Below are positions 10,700-23,672 of a DNA stretch of 64,000 nucleotides, piece after piece. The DNA is from Megaleporinus macrocephalus (lineage: Eukaryota > Chordata > Actinopteri > Characiformes > Anostomidae). The notes beneath the pieces were generated by a model. That model was not told the DNA's origin, searched no databases, and saw nothing but the letters and a program-made list of their open reading frames with translations. The number at the start of each line of letters is the position of its first letter. Positions within the stretch are counted from its first letter, which is position 1. The position numbers were made by a program, and so were the translations under genes. The DNA lies in contig CM038714.1 of NCBI GenBank assembly GCA_021613375.1, positions 41,567,623-41,631,622 of the forward strand, in the 5' to 3' direction.

Positions 10700-13600
10700 T
10701 TGAGTTAAACTGTTATTTAAGTTCAAATACCTAAGATTTGTAAGGTAACCAGGTAACTTTGTTTTTAAAGACTGAATCAGTTTTACAGTGTATGCTTTAA
10801 TTATCATTGCGAATACAAACTTCCAAAGATTAAACACAAAGAAACAAAAAAAAGACATGTTCCATCACGCTGGCAACTTGAAATTGAATATGTCTTTCTA
10901 ACAGCAGGAGCCTGTATGTCATTTTGGCATTTGGTGAATAGAGCACGCTACCCATAACACAGGTCTAAAGAAAGAGAGGAAGCATAATCTGTTATGTGAA
11001 AGAAGCGTGAATGAAGTGATGTTATCTAGTGTTGATAGGGAAAGCAAATCATTTTCAGGTCAAATAAGGTCAAAATTCAATTTGACCTCTGATATTTGTA
11101 TGTTTATAATGTCTTAACGCTGTAGAGCTAATTCTAGTTCTAAAAGCCCTTACACTAGTAGGTTTGTGCATAAACCCCATCATTCAATCCTGCAGATTTG
11201 TTTATTCTGACAGGAAACATCCAGACACCTAGTTCTGATCGCTACCCATGGTTGCAAATGAGAGACGATCGAATGAGACACAGGTGTGTGTCGAGAATAC
11301 AGACAGAAATGTTATTCGACTGAATTCACTGAAAAGTCAGTCATTATTTTATTTATTTTCATTTATTTTAAACAGTGACATGCATATTAAATAAAAGGGC
11401 AGCATAAGTTGCAATTTGAAACAATAACTGTTACACTCTAACAGTCCTTCTGAGGTCCCCTAATTAAAACCTAAATATTTGCACTGTTGTAGGATTAAAA
11501 AAATGATTTTGCCATTCAGTTCTAATGACACAAATTATAAATGTTGTTTCAAAACACTTTCACGACTGACTAGAACTTACAATGTTTGATTAAATAATAA
11601 AGATAAACTTAATTAAATATTCTGGAGGACTTCATTTTATGACTTGTTTTAAATACCCCTCTTGGAAAAGTTACATTTCCCTGTACATGCTGGATGCCAC
11701 TGACCTTATTGTGCGGACAATTTACAAAATCTGTTTTCCAAAAGCAAGGTGAGTATAATATCTCTAACATGAAACATCTTTATGAAACTTTTCTTTTGTG
11801 ATGTGATAAAATTTGCTAGTTTTGGGGCACAATGCATTTAGCTAGATAGCCAGTTCGTTATCTAGCCGGCCAACCTGCTTAATTGGGTTAAACCATGTTG
11901 CTATATCTGTTACTGATACATTTCTGACCCACACAGCTTTTATGTTACAATTAACTGTTCAGTAAGTTGCTATGTGGAAGGCCCATAGGCACAAACTAAT
12001 TAGCTAGCCAGCCAGTTAGTTAGCTAACTATCAAATCAATTATTTGTCATTATCATACTTAAAATATTATGTTGGATCAATATAATTTAAAAAATATTTG
12101 TAAAAATGATATGCCGTAAACCTAAGATATGTTCATGTTGACAGCTAGTAAGTTTATGTTATCCACAAACACTTCTTGTTAAGGCTAAAAAAATTTTTTT
12201 TTTTGGCCTAATGCTTGATTTTTTGTGTGTAGGTGAGATCAGAAATCAAATGTTTGCCAAAAATTTCCAACAAATGTTTAATTTGTTATTGTTAGTGTAA
12301 AGAAAATAAGTATATAGCACAGCTACTTTGAAGTTAAATTCAAGTTAATCAACAAGGGTGCACTCAGCACACTTCTGTTTGACAATAACTTAGGCTAGCT
12401 GAACGTGTGAGCTCACCAACTACAGTGAAAGTTAAGTCTGTTACGTAGGTGTTTGCAAAAGCTCTGTAGCAGCTTAACCGTGCAGCTAAACTAGAAGCTT
12501 ACCTCACCACTTTATAAATATTATGTGATTATTGGCTTACTACACACTACAAAGCGTCCAGATTTCGAGACTTGATTTTAAGCGTCAAGACTTGCTGGTT
12601 TAAGCAGATCACTGGGTTAGTGATTCGCTTAAAACATTACAGTTACATAAAGTAAAACATGTCACCTTAATAAATGTGTTTATAAAAAGCTTGTATTAAC
12701 ACATGGCCCTAGTGGTCACTCTGCTGGCCATATTTTACACTGAGATCTTCAATCACTTTATCAAATAAAATGTTTTCCTGTAAAAGAGGTACAAAAAAAA
12801 CCCCATTGAGGGGTTGAAAAACCTTCAATTGAGGCACCTCAAGCAGAACAGGCTAAATTTGTGGCTACTGTGAAAAAGGGTTCAAACCAAAACAAATATC
12901 TGTTTTGTTACCTCCATTTTGCTGCAGCAGCCATAGTAATGTAACTGTATTGACCATATATCATCGCTGTCCAATGAAAAAAAATGATCTCCATTTTTGT
13001 TGATATTTGCTTTCTACCTCAAGTGAATATAACAGCTGCTCTTAATCCTGTGTGATAATTTCAAGATAAACGGACCAATAGAATTGCTCCAAAATAGCTG
13101 GAAAAAAAAAGTCTGGTTCCATTGACTTACATTACAAGTGAAGACATGTTGGAATGTTGGAGCTCTAAACTAGCCTCCAGTGCCCTTCAGCATTGGTCAG
13201 AAACAACTAACGTCTTCACCAATTCCACTGTGTGGTAGAACTGGAAGACTTTGGATTGGGGTTATTGGTTATGTAGGGTTTTTCCTTATCCTATGCACTT
13301 CAAGGGGCCCAGTTTTTTTTACCTGGATGGGCCTGAATACTCCTTTCAGTTTAGTATTAAAGCAGGAAAGAAGTCAGCCAGATAAAAAGGGTGTGGAGGA
13401 AAACCAACAGAGACGTGCAAACATGCACCCACAACAAATAACTGTGAAAGCAACGACCCTGACTCAACTTTTAAAAGAAAGGACAAGGCCAAAAGTATGT
13501 GGACACTCAAATATCCCATGTGCATGTGTTTGCTGAACACTTAATTCCACTTAATTTACTTTATCTTGATTCGTTGCAGCCACAAAAAGGATTAGTCAGG

Positions 13601-16600
13601 CTGAGCTTGGATGCTGTGCGAGTAGCAATCACCGTTCCAATAGGTGTTTGGAGCACTGTTATGCCAAAACAGGAAAGGAACAGCTTCTAGAAGCAGAAGA
13701 CAGTGGACACAGTATGGAAATGCTACTCTACAGTACAACATGTACCAATTCCTGTGGAAGCTGAGGAAAATCATGTGGAAATACAGCCTTGTAACTTCAG
13801 AGAACTATCGTCTTGAATTGTAAAGACTCATTTGACTCACATGCAAAACAACCCTTCATAGACTGTCAAGTCGAGGGTGTGCACAATGAAAACCAAGTCA
13901 CACAGTATACAGCCATCAAAGATATCTTGGGATATCTTAAACCACCAGCTTCAAACTGAATAACTCTGAAAAACAAGACAGCCTGATAAACATTTACATG
14001 CAGTCTGATAATCTATTAATAATCCAACTAATAGCTCAACTGGAATAAAAACACATCCATGTATACGCCTAGTCAGAATAGACTTGTCCGATTAAGGACA
14101 TGCAAAATACAAGGTCTATTTCCTGTAAATAACCCATTAAACAGAAGAATACTCCTAATGTGAGTGCCTGTATCTGTTTACATTCCCACTCGCAGAAGTG
14201 CTTTTGCGGAAATCAATAATGTTTAACATGACAGGTGCCAAAAGCTTGTCTGCTACGGAGATGAAACTGAATATGCTTTAGACTTTGGGTAAATTAAAAA
14301 AGTTAGCAGATCGGACGGCCATACAGCGTGCAATAACGGAGCAACTACAGAGCAATTAGAAACAGATGTTTCTCAAATCAGCATATTACAAAGCGGTGAC
14401 ATCCATCTCGCGTGTCTCAGAACGCTACAGGACACGACGCCTTCCTTTGCATCATTTTCTGTCAGAATTTTGGACTGACTTATATGATGTGATGCACGTT
14501 GTCATAGTAACATCTACACTAAGTGGTACTCTGTGCATGAGCATAATTTCGGATCGGATTACTTGTGATTATAATGTGTGCAAGTGAGCTATGACTTTCT
14601 TCGGGCTGTCAATGGGAGAATTCATATAAACACCTCAGTTTTAATCCAGAGTCATAACAAACTGAATCAGACTGGAGAAAACCTTTACATGTACAGACCG
14701 CCAGAGTGAACTTTTATCATTTCGAAGGCTTAAATGTGCAGAAACTACACTCGGCTGCTAGTAACATTTCGCTTGAAAAACAATAGACAGTGTTTGTGTT
14801 TCTCATCTGACTGATTAAACCAGTGTGCTGAGAGCTGACATTCAAAGCCGTGGTGATTTCTGACACCCCAAGAAACTGATATTTGTTTAAATCTTGGACG
14901 TAGAACCACTAAACACATCATTTGTGAACAAATGCAATAACATGAATAGAAAATGAGCTAATGAGTAAACCAGTCCAAATGCAGCCCATGTGGTTGTGTG
15001 TGTATGAAACATCACCTGCGACTGTTATTTGGCAGTCTAACAACACGTTAGCAACCACCTGGAATTTATAAGCAAAGGCTTTATTAATCCAACTAAAACT
15101 CATACATGATTTTTTCTACTTTTTTTTAAATAACCAGTCACTGTTTGTGCATCAAATAAGTAATACGCAAAAAGAGAAACTAGAAGGCAGCGATTGGGAG
15201 GTATCAGTATCAGTGTCTCCTTAAAAGCAACAGTAAAACCTTAAAACCTTAATAAGCCGTTTATAGAAGCAGGAGCCAACGAATAAGAACAAAGCTCCCT
15301 ACTCACTCATTCAAAATAAACAAAACCTGAAAGCTAGGTCAGCTAAAGCGGCTTTAAAGGCAATCTTTAGAAATATAATTATCATCACTATACAGAACAC
15401 ACAAGTGACAGTGCTGGGGGTTTCCAGGCTGCTGTGTGTGCCCACTGAAGTGCCATGACTCATATGTGCCAATAGAAGTGAGAGCACAGCTAGGGGCAAA
15501 AGACCACTCCATGGTCAGTGTGTCTGTGTGTCTGTATGATTTCATCTAGCTGTGACTCATATATGCCAGCAGCAGAGACAGTCGGGCTTGGAGACGGAAG
15601 ATCCCCCCACCTGTTCACCATGACAGACCAGATAACCTGACAGGAAGCTGTTATAAATCAAGGCTGCAAGATTAATTGTGAAAATGACTCTTCCGAGAAG
15701 AGCTCGAGCCCCCGTCCCCCACATAGAGAGCAAGTGATTTAACCACCCTGCTCGTCTCTGTTCTTAATTAAACGTGTGAAGCTGAAACGGTTAGTGCCAC
15801 AACAAAGCCTCGACGCTATGAACACTTTTTAAGGAATTAAGTATAGATTTTAAACTCTATTCCTCTCTCTCTATTCAATCCAGATACATTCACCACTTCA
15901 TTTAGTACACCTTCATGTAGTACTCATTGTATCTGCTCCACTTGGCACATCTGAGTACTTTTTAGTTTTACAATTACAGACTGATGAATCTGAGAATTGG
16001 GAGTACTGTAAGAAAATTCAGTCAAGCTTGAAATGAATGATCTATTACTCTCATCATATCTTCAGCAGTATAGCCATGATTTCGCATATGAGACCTGAAC
16101 ATCAAGCTGGAGCTTCTTTTTAAGTCATATCAGTGCATGATGTGGTCTGAAAAACTTCCAGGCTTCACAAGGTGACTTAAAAAAAAAGTCTAATTCATAA
16201 TATTCACATTCGTTTGCCAACTATCGCCTACTGTTAATGAACTGGTGGGATTATTATTATACTTATTATACAGTATTAAAGCAATACGCCTAACATTGCT
16301 TTGCATTACGGTGATGCAGTGATAACACACATTGATCTGAACTTGTGGGGTAATAATAGCCAGCAGCCTGCTTTAGTTTACACTGTATGTGCTGGTACTG
16401 TACATCAAATAACAAAAACTATTAAAAAAGAAAAGTGACTCCACACTGTTGAATGGGCCACTCTCTGGGCACTCCCACAGCTGACCTACATTCAACTGCA
16501 GCCAACTAGCCCTCTGTGTATGTGCGTGTGCGATATGAGCATTCACTCCCTCTTGGCTCTCTGCTCTGCTGGGTTTTGAATGGCCTGTAGGCTGCTGGTG

Positions 16601-18160
16601 CTGACAGGCTGCTGTGGAGGCAGGCAGGAACACGCTGCTGCGTGGAGTTAGAGCACCAGCTCAGCTCTTTTTAAAAACCTGCACAGATGTAAAGCCTCCA
16701 CGGTGCACCACGGAAGAAAGAAATAATTAAAGATGGAGGCAGCCCCCTGGGATATCCGTGTGAACGGGCTAAAAACTCAAGATTTAGCGATGCAGAGGTC
16801 ATCGGATCTGTGCTGTAGAAAAAGCTGATGTGTAGGGATGTTCCCGAGCTGATGGCAAAGACTGACACTGATCTGTGAGTCTGTCTGATATAAGGCTGGA
16901 GAAAATTCAGCCATTCTGGATCAGTCTGTTGTTAATGCTGCTGTCACAGAGATGAAGCCGGCCAAGATAACAAGAAGATACTTGAAACAGTCATGTTACA
17001 ATTAATTAAACTAGTTACATCTAAACAATTGATTCATATATAATTGTAACAATAGGTGATCAAGTGTTCTTCACTGTATGCTACCAGTATGGCCAATACA
17101 CAGTCTAATGAACACTTCTGGTCGGCAGTGCTGTGGGCTTCCATAGTCCTGCGCTCGAAAAAGACATTGCAATTAAACATCATCTATAGCTTCTATGAAA
17201 ACTCGTATAACTAATGAAAGAGAAATAAAACTGCAAATTAAGATTAGTCTGAAAGTACAGTGCAAATACAGCAATCACACTGGTGTGGGATGCAACAAAA
17301 CATCTAATAAAGGTATATTCATCCTAGTTTTGAATAGCTGGCAACCCATTCGGTTCCTCAGGATGCGACCGGCATTGGCCACATGACTTCTACAGCGTAC
17401 ATGCTGCCCAGTCACACATACAACACAGCCGCACACCTCGACCATGTCAACACTCCAAAACACAGGACTCTTTAGTTTCTATCCAAAAACAACAAGCAAA
17501 AACAACAAGCATACGCAATGTTTTGTCTCTTACGCCTGATTTTGTTAAGCTACACTATAAACTGCCTTTTAAAATACGAGCCAAAAGTAGAAAAGGAGAA
17601 TTATATGTTTCTTTGCTGAGACAGACGCAGCTTAAGTTCATTTAACTATTGCTCACTACTGCCCTTTAAAGGCACCAGATATGAGCAAGAACCTTCCCAT
17701 ATTTTTAAGTCCCAGGATGTGTGTCATGTTCTTTTATTTTGGTGGCTTTGCATCAGTCGATGAGAATGCACCCAACTCAACTGCCATGTAAAAATATAAT
17801 TGTGAAAGCCACAGCTGTGGACATTACCTGCACTCAGATCAAATAACCAATCAGTAACTTATTATTATGCAGGCCAAGAACTAAATAAAATGAATGTAGA
17901 GTGTGCTAGTGGTTTAGTGTTGATGGCTGGAAAGGTTGTGATCTGTCCTTTATTTACTAATTACAGTAAATTTGGCTGATGACTATGTACGTTCACTTAT
18001 ATGAGTTAATGTTTTTTGTTTTGTTAACGACAGGAATTTGAGGAGCGTTGTTGCTTTTGTCTTGGTTAAAAGTTCATATATGGTTTCTGCAGATGTGGTC
18101 TGTTGCCTTTCTTGGTTATAGATGATTCTTCCCAGCAGTAAATGTTTTATTGTAATCTGT
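10700..18160. other. Large intron interior, no exon supported
   Basis: AT-rich intronic sequence. Notable parts are a dispersed repeat at about 13040-13145 (GCTCCAAAATAGCTGG, TTCCATTGACTTACAT) shared with about 5090-5165 and related to about 46790-46930. A Tc1/mariner-type end lies at about 13480-13510 (AAGGCCAAAAGTATGTGGAC) with no partner found. None of the ORFs here has recognisable protein similarity. Confidence 0.6.
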
Positions 18161-18667
18161 GTTTGGCATGGGCTGCACCTAATAATGAATTCCTTAACTG
18201 ATTAATCTAACCATTCGTTTTTCGATTAGTTGATTAATCTAACGACTCATTTTTAGATAACTCTAATGTGTGTGTTAGAAATTAACATTTTTATTGGATT
18301 TGTCACTGGATGATTTTGGGCACAGAAGCACAAGGAAAACGCATGGCCGTCCTAGACTTAATGTATTAAAGGGTATCTTAAACGCACATGATCTATAAAT
18401 GGTTAAAGACTAAAAGTCTACGCTCCGACTGGACTTTTAGAGGACAAATGACACGTAGCCTACACGCCTCACAGACAAGAAATTGGACAGTTTGTTGACT
18501 ATATATTTTGGCAGAGAGAACTAAGCTACGTGTGTTTTAAAGCTCCCACAGTATCGAGAACAGCCTTAGGTCTCTACACTGATTGAGAAACGGTTAGCAG
18601 TGTGACTTTTCAAGAAACACTATTAAAAGAAACATGTTACATGTGTTAACGATCTTAAACTAATCTG

Positions 18668-19802
18668 TAGGGCTGGACCCGAATATTTGGGTATTAATTT
18701 TGGTATTCGGATAGTTTTTTTTTCCCTGACTGAAGCACCACCACCACACAAAAACAAAGACAGCTGGAGGAAGAGCACAATGAATCCAGTGCAAAAAAGA
18801 GAGGACACAACAAAAGTCCAGTCTGGTCCACTCACACGGTGGAAACATAGCAGCGACCCCAAACTAGCTTTGCAGCTAAACACTTCCTTTGCGTACCGGC
18901 CACATCCACTACGTCGGAGTGCATTTTTTCCAAGGTCTGCTACACAGTTAACAAGACACGAAGCTAAATTTTACCAGAAAATGTCAACAAACTTGTGTTT
19001 CTTGCACACAACATGAAGAAGGTGTAGTTTACCCTCCGTTCATTTCATACTTAATTTTTTACAGGTGTGCTACGCTGCTACGGCGCTGTATGTGCTATTA
19101 TGTAAAGTTTATTACAGCTCTTGTATTTAAGGTATTTATTTTTATTTGAAGTGCTCTTTTTGTGTGCTGCACTGCTAACAGCGAGACATTTGTAATTTTG
19201 TAAAAAATATATTATACGTAGTGTTTTTGTATTTAAAATATTTAAAGTTCTTTTTTAGGCTGTGCTGCTGTTTTAACGGCGCGACCTGCTATTTTGTTAA
19301 ATTTTACTACACTCAGTGTTTTGTTTTTAAAGTGTTCTTTTCTGTGTTTCTATGGTAATGGTGGGACGTGTGCTATTTTGTTACATTTATTAGACTTATT
19401 TACATTTTTTATTTTTATTCCAAGTATAACGTTTTTGTGTGCTGCGCTGCTAGCTATTTTAGCAGCAATACTCTTATTCGATAGTTAAATAATTCAAATT
19501 CGTATTACTGTATTAAAAATAATTATTTTATTTGAAGTGTTCGAGGAGTTCGCATTATTGTGTTTAAGGTATTTTTTTTGTGTGCTCCGCTGCTATGATA
19601 GGTGCTACCCCTGTTCCATTGTTAAATTTCTTACAGTTGGTATTTTTCTTCGTTTGCCCGGCATTTAAAACAAAAATTGTAATCCGTTTTCAATGTGTTT
19701 GTTTACAAAAAAAAAAAACAAAAAAAAAAACGAGGCTTCGGATATTCGCTATATCAGTGCCGAATATCCGGAGCTCAAAAAACGCTATTCGGGCCAGCCC
19801 TA
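18668..19802. mobile_element. 1.13-kb TIR element with degenerate internal tandem repeats
   Basis: The left end TAGGGCTGGACCCGAATATT and the right end CTATTCGGGCCAGCCCTA are inverted repeats, extended by flanking CTG/CAG-like bases. Terminal sequence is hAT-like, but I could not find an 8-bp flanking duplication. The interior at 19063-19660 consists of about six diverged units of roughly 90-110 bp. Each starts GTGTGCTGCGCTGCTA or similar, continues with GTGCTATTTTGTTA, and ends in a T-rich block. No transposase frame was recognised. Confidence 0.7.
19063..19660. repeat. Degenerate ~100-bp tandem repeat, about six units
   Basis: Units begin near 19063, 19160, 19256, 19347, 19437 and 19579, with a GTGTGCT(G/A/C)CGCTGCT-like start and TTTTGTTA(A/C)ATTTATTA middle. 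Units are strongly diverged, implying an old expansion inside the surrounding transposon. Confidence 0.65.
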
Positions 19803-20119
19803 CTGTTAAGATAAGAAAAATAGGTAAACAGGTGCTGTCTTGCTGCTGTGACAAAGCGATACTCCCAGAACTTTAGATGCACGTGAGTGATTGTTTGTAA
19901 CTGCAGCTCGCACTCTGGATTAATTCATGCTTTCAGTAGGCGTGGTCATCTTTGCTACGCATGTAATCGATCACGCTGCCCTATGGAGGTCTTAATTTTT
20001 TTCCAATAACGAGACTGGCTTCAAACAATTTATTATTTGATTGTGAATTCCAGTCGGTTTGCCATTAGTCCTTGATATATGAATTTATTGTAGGTTTGAT
20101 GTCCTCTGGTGGGATCTGG

Positions 20120-20491
20120 TACACTGTTAAAATATCGACTATATCGAATATCGGGATATTATGTTTTGTGATACTGTCTCGATACTGTTTTTGAGAATTC
20201 CTGGCAGACAGTGACTCACTGTGTGTTGTGTTGAAACCTCTGACCACTAGATGGCAGTGTTGTAATCCATTTTCAGCTCCACTCCAACATTAACAAGCAG
20301 CACAAGGACGCAATGCTATTGTAAGCATTGACAAACCTGTTCATACAGTGGTGTGTTTTAATAGTAGGATTTGAAAAATATGCATTATATCACTTCGCTT
20401 GCAACATCGCAATATATCGTGATATATTGAATCGTGAGCGCTGTATCAAGATACGTATTGTATGGCGAGGTTCTTGCCAATACACAGCCCT
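20120..20491. mobile_element. MITE family M1, copy B
   Basis: It shares ATATCGGGATATTATGTTTT, CCTGGCAGACAGTGACTCA, CCACTAGATGGCAGTGTTGT and GTTCTTGCCAATACACAGCC with copy A at 2742. The right end is intact and the left end has diverged (ACACTGTTAAAATATCG). No clear flanking duplication was found. Confidence 0.8.
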
Positions 20492-21956
20492 AGTATGCAT
20501 GTGTCCTTTTTTTGCTGCTTGATCTACTCTCTCGTTGCCCGTGAGTCATAGAGCATGCTAAACTATATCAACACTAAATATGTTATTTATTCTAAAATTA
20601 GTAACTGACAGCTTAACATGTTTCATTCATTCGTATTTTCCCTAAACTGGGTAGACTATCAAGACGCACGTAGTAATTGTCAAGGTTTAGCACGGTTACT
20701 GTAGTGTAGACTGTAGCTGGAATCTTCTTGCAGTCAGTGTAAGGTGAGCCAGTTTAGATGGGAAACAAAGCCCAAGTTACAGTAAGAATCAGAAAGTTTC
20801 CAACACAGCCCTGACAAGAGGTTCCCTGGAAAAAGGTTACATAAGCACTAATCATTAACATTCAGAAACAGTGTGAGTGGACTGCTTTCGCAATATCAGA
20901 AAATGTAGAAGAGAGGTCCTAGTGGTATAATCAGAAAGCCAGAGCTTGTATATATGCGTTACAGAGAGACAGCATAGCTGTGTGTTTGTGTCATTGAGAA
21001 AACGAATGCGAGCTCCTAACGTCACCCAGCATGCCTCTGATGCCTGTTAGCGTGGGATGAATGAAATTTCCTAGCCTCCGCTGCATTTCAGCCTAATGTT
21101 TCTGCAGCAGCAGAAAGCTCTATTGTTCTACCTCCATCTGGTCTGACACACACACACACACACACACTTCCATGGCGTAGGCCAACGACTGCGGTGTGGT
21201 GCCAGCATATGGGGCAATGCCACTCTGCTGGAACTCCACTATTTATAGCCTGCGAAAACTGTAAACAGCCAGGTGACTCAAAGGTGCAAACGATCAGGCA
21301 AACCTTGTCCGCGGGCCTGGAAAAGATTTGCTACTGTTTATCGTACACACAGCAGGATAGACATTCAATGCTAGACAGAAGCCTCAGGCCACTGACAGAA
21401 ACCCCACCCCCTCTGGTTACTGCTGCTACGTCTAAGAAGCTGTCAAGGCTGACGTGTCTGCGGAGTTTTAGTGCCCAGGAAAAACGATTTACTTTGTAAA
21501 GAATCTCAGAATTGTTGGAATAACGTATACGCAACACAACATGTTACAAAATATTAAAAAAATATATATATATAGAGTATCATGATACTGATGCTGTGTG
21601 TTACTGTAACAATACTCAAAAACAGTACTGATTTTTAAATAAGAGTTTTGTTTAAACCCCCGACCACTAGATAACAGTGCTGCGTTGCAATTCTCAGCCA
21701 TTAAACTTCTCCGCACCAACGCAAACAAGTAGCGTAAGAGCGCACCATAAATGCTAAACCTATAGATTTGTGTAGTTTTCCTAAAATTAGATTTAAAAAA
21801 TTGCCTTGCTTACAATATCACAAGATCCCAATTAGGGCTGTGTGATACTGATTAAAAATTATATCTCAATATTTTCTGTAAATTTAGTTGATAACGATAA
21901 TAAACTATATTTTACTTTTTTTTAATTAGTTCGTAAAAGTCTTATATTTTACTAGC

Positions 21957-22179
21957 TCACACTTCTTCAAGGATGTTAATATCCATCCATCCATCCACCA
22001 TATTCCGCTTTAGCCCGTGTGTGGTTTTGCCAGACACCATAGCTGGTTTAGGTTTGTCTTGGACAGCACGCTCCCCAAGCTTTTCATACTCCACATACTC
22101 TGTGCGGTGGTTTGTTGGGAGATCATGGAACAGGATAGTTGTGGAGCGATCTTTACCGGCTGCTTTTTTACAAAGTCTG
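21957..22179 (-). pseudogene. Truncated hAT transposase fragment with BED-type zinc finger
   Basis: On the minus strand the frame from the ATG near 22179 reads MAVCRLCKKAAGKDRSTTIL and onward to FHDLPTNHRTEYVEYEKLGE, then a stop at 21957. Cys4/Cys7 and His22/His28 give a C-x2-C...H-x5-H arrangement, as in BED fingers that bind DNA in hAT transposases and ZBED proteins. Only about 75 codons remain. The catalytic DDE domain and C-terminal dimerisation region are absent, so this fragment cannot act as a transposase. It could also be a first exon remnant of the parental transposase gene. Assignment is from motif pattern and its position within an hAT element. Confidence 0.68.
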
Positions 22180-22518
22180 CAAACTGCCATCTTCTGAGTG
22201 ACGTCAGTCTTTTCAGATCCAGACCAGCTTCACGCGAGAGAAGATATTCCTCGTCTAGGAGTTAACTCTAAGGTGGTAGACAGCGAGGCTTGTGTCTAGG
22301 TTTCTTCTCCTGGCGCTCACTAATTTTCAGCTTTAGGCGTGTTGTTTAGGCAGCTTATGCTAGCTTTAGCCCATGCTAGCACACAGTATGGGCACTCTCA
22401 ATGCACACTCGCAGCAGCCTGTACTAAAGCGTCGAGGCGTTTTGATTGTTGTTGTTTTTTACCTCTGTCAGTAGCAAACTCGATAACATCAGCTCATGCA
22501 TTGTTAACACGGCAATTC

Positions 22519-22553
<35 letters not shown>
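22519..22553. repeat. Microsatellite (AT)n inside hAT element
   Basis: A perfect AT tract immediately internal to the right terminal sequence of the 21833-22564 element. Confidence 0.93.
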
Positions 22554-22556
<3 letters not shown>

Positions 22557-23639
22557 CACCCCTAATCCCAATAAACTGCTAATATATACATACCATATCA
22601 CTAGCTTCTTGCTAATACAGTATACAGTAAAGGCTGCTTAGAATTGGATCTCTCAACAGCCTCAAAGCATTTGACACAAATAAAACACACAATCACATCA
22701 AAACTACCTCAAACAGGCAACAGATGACAAAGATATAATCAGCTTTTAACAAAATGGGCAGAGATGACAATGACTGGTCAATTAGTTCACGTCATTGATG
22801 AAAAAGAAACGTTTATTTTATAAAAGGGTCAGTTTTGCACTCTTGTAAATTGATTTTTAACCAAACATTTTTTTAATTACTCTTTTAATGTTGAATTAAA
22901 ACTTAGTCAAAAGGCTTGAGTGGTGTCTTTTCAACTTCTTCTTCAACTGCCTATACACACTAAAAAAGGTTTCTGAAATTTTCCTAATTGTCTATCAGAC
23001 AGATACATCTCTGTCACATTAGTCTATTGAAATTCTCTTGTGAGTAAAGTGGCAATTCTTAGAGATTTCTATATCTATGCAAACTATATTTCAAATCCTG
23101 TTGGCCCAGTAGTTGCAGAACAACTGCACTGTAGTTTACTGCACTAGCGTTAAGAGCATGCTAAACACTAGGTCTAAAAACAATAGAAATAAATAGAAAA
23201 AAAAATCCTCATCAGCATCCAACCTGACATAGTTTAGCTCAACTTATTAACTAATCTATTACTCACCCACCATGAAAACCTACTGTTATCCCTCAGCCGT
23301 TTCTGTATAACAAAACATGCTGCTCTGTGTGCTGCTGTAATCTTGTGCAACGCCAGTGTGGTCACCTGAAAAGTCAGCCTACTGCCCTGCAGTAATTTCA
23401 TACAAAGTCCTTTGTTCTTTCTTCTCAGCGGTTAACCAGATACCCATTCATTAACCCTCAGGGATACTCCAAAACCAAAGTGGAAATCCGCGTCCCTAAA
23501 AGGGAGGCCTTTGACTGACAACTCCAGGGTACAAACATATGTTTCAGCACAACAAACACATCTGCTGCTTTAACCATCACATTAAAAACCTGCTGTACGG
23601 CTGTCGCAGACATGTAAACAGAATCCAGAGAGGGCTTAC

Positions 23640-23672
23640 CTGGTGGTGAGTGGGTCGAGGCCCCGTCACAAA
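23640..23672 (-). CDS. eif4g3: eif4g3 microexon (33 nt, FVTGPRPTHHQ)
   Basis: The acceptor is GCATCAG|TTT and the donor is CAG|GTAAGC. Eleven codons, phase 0 at both ends, read FVTGPRPTHHQ, matching the F..GPR..H(H/Q)Q block of vertebrate eIF4G N termini. In remembered mammalian EIF4G3 and fish eIF4G1 sequences this block is followed by GGFRP(I/S)Q-like residues before the next large exon. I looked for a matching 21-nt microexon in the following 16.7-kb intron and did not find a convincing one. It may be skipped, lost or missed. Confidence 0.88.

Larger units (their letters stand above)
21833..22564 (-). mobile_element. hAT element remnant inserted into MITE copy C
   Basis: The ends TAGGGCTGTGTGATACTG and AATACACCCCTA are imperfect inverted repeats, flanked by perfect 8-bp duplications ATCCCAAT (21825-21832 and 22565-22572). 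It holds a minus-strand BED-finger coding fragment and a (TA)n tract just inside the right end. A related internally deleted copy lies at about 49365-49690. It looks like a deletion derivative of an autonomous hAT. Confidence 0.85.
21560..22630. mobile_element. MITE family M1, copy C, split by a later hAT insertion
   Basis: The left part (to 21832) carries the CCACTAGATAACAGTGCTG and TAGATTTAAAAAATTGCC landmarks. The right part (from 22573) carries CATATCACTAGCTTCTTGCT and AATACAG, which align to the end of copy A. The break is the 732-bp element at 21833-22564. Outer boundaries are approximate. Confidence 0.72.

Noticed and set aside
13480..13860. Tc1/mariner-like MITE starting AAGGCCAAAAGTATGTGGAC
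   Set aside because: Only one end is recognisable. No opposite terminal repeat was found, so it was not called as an element.
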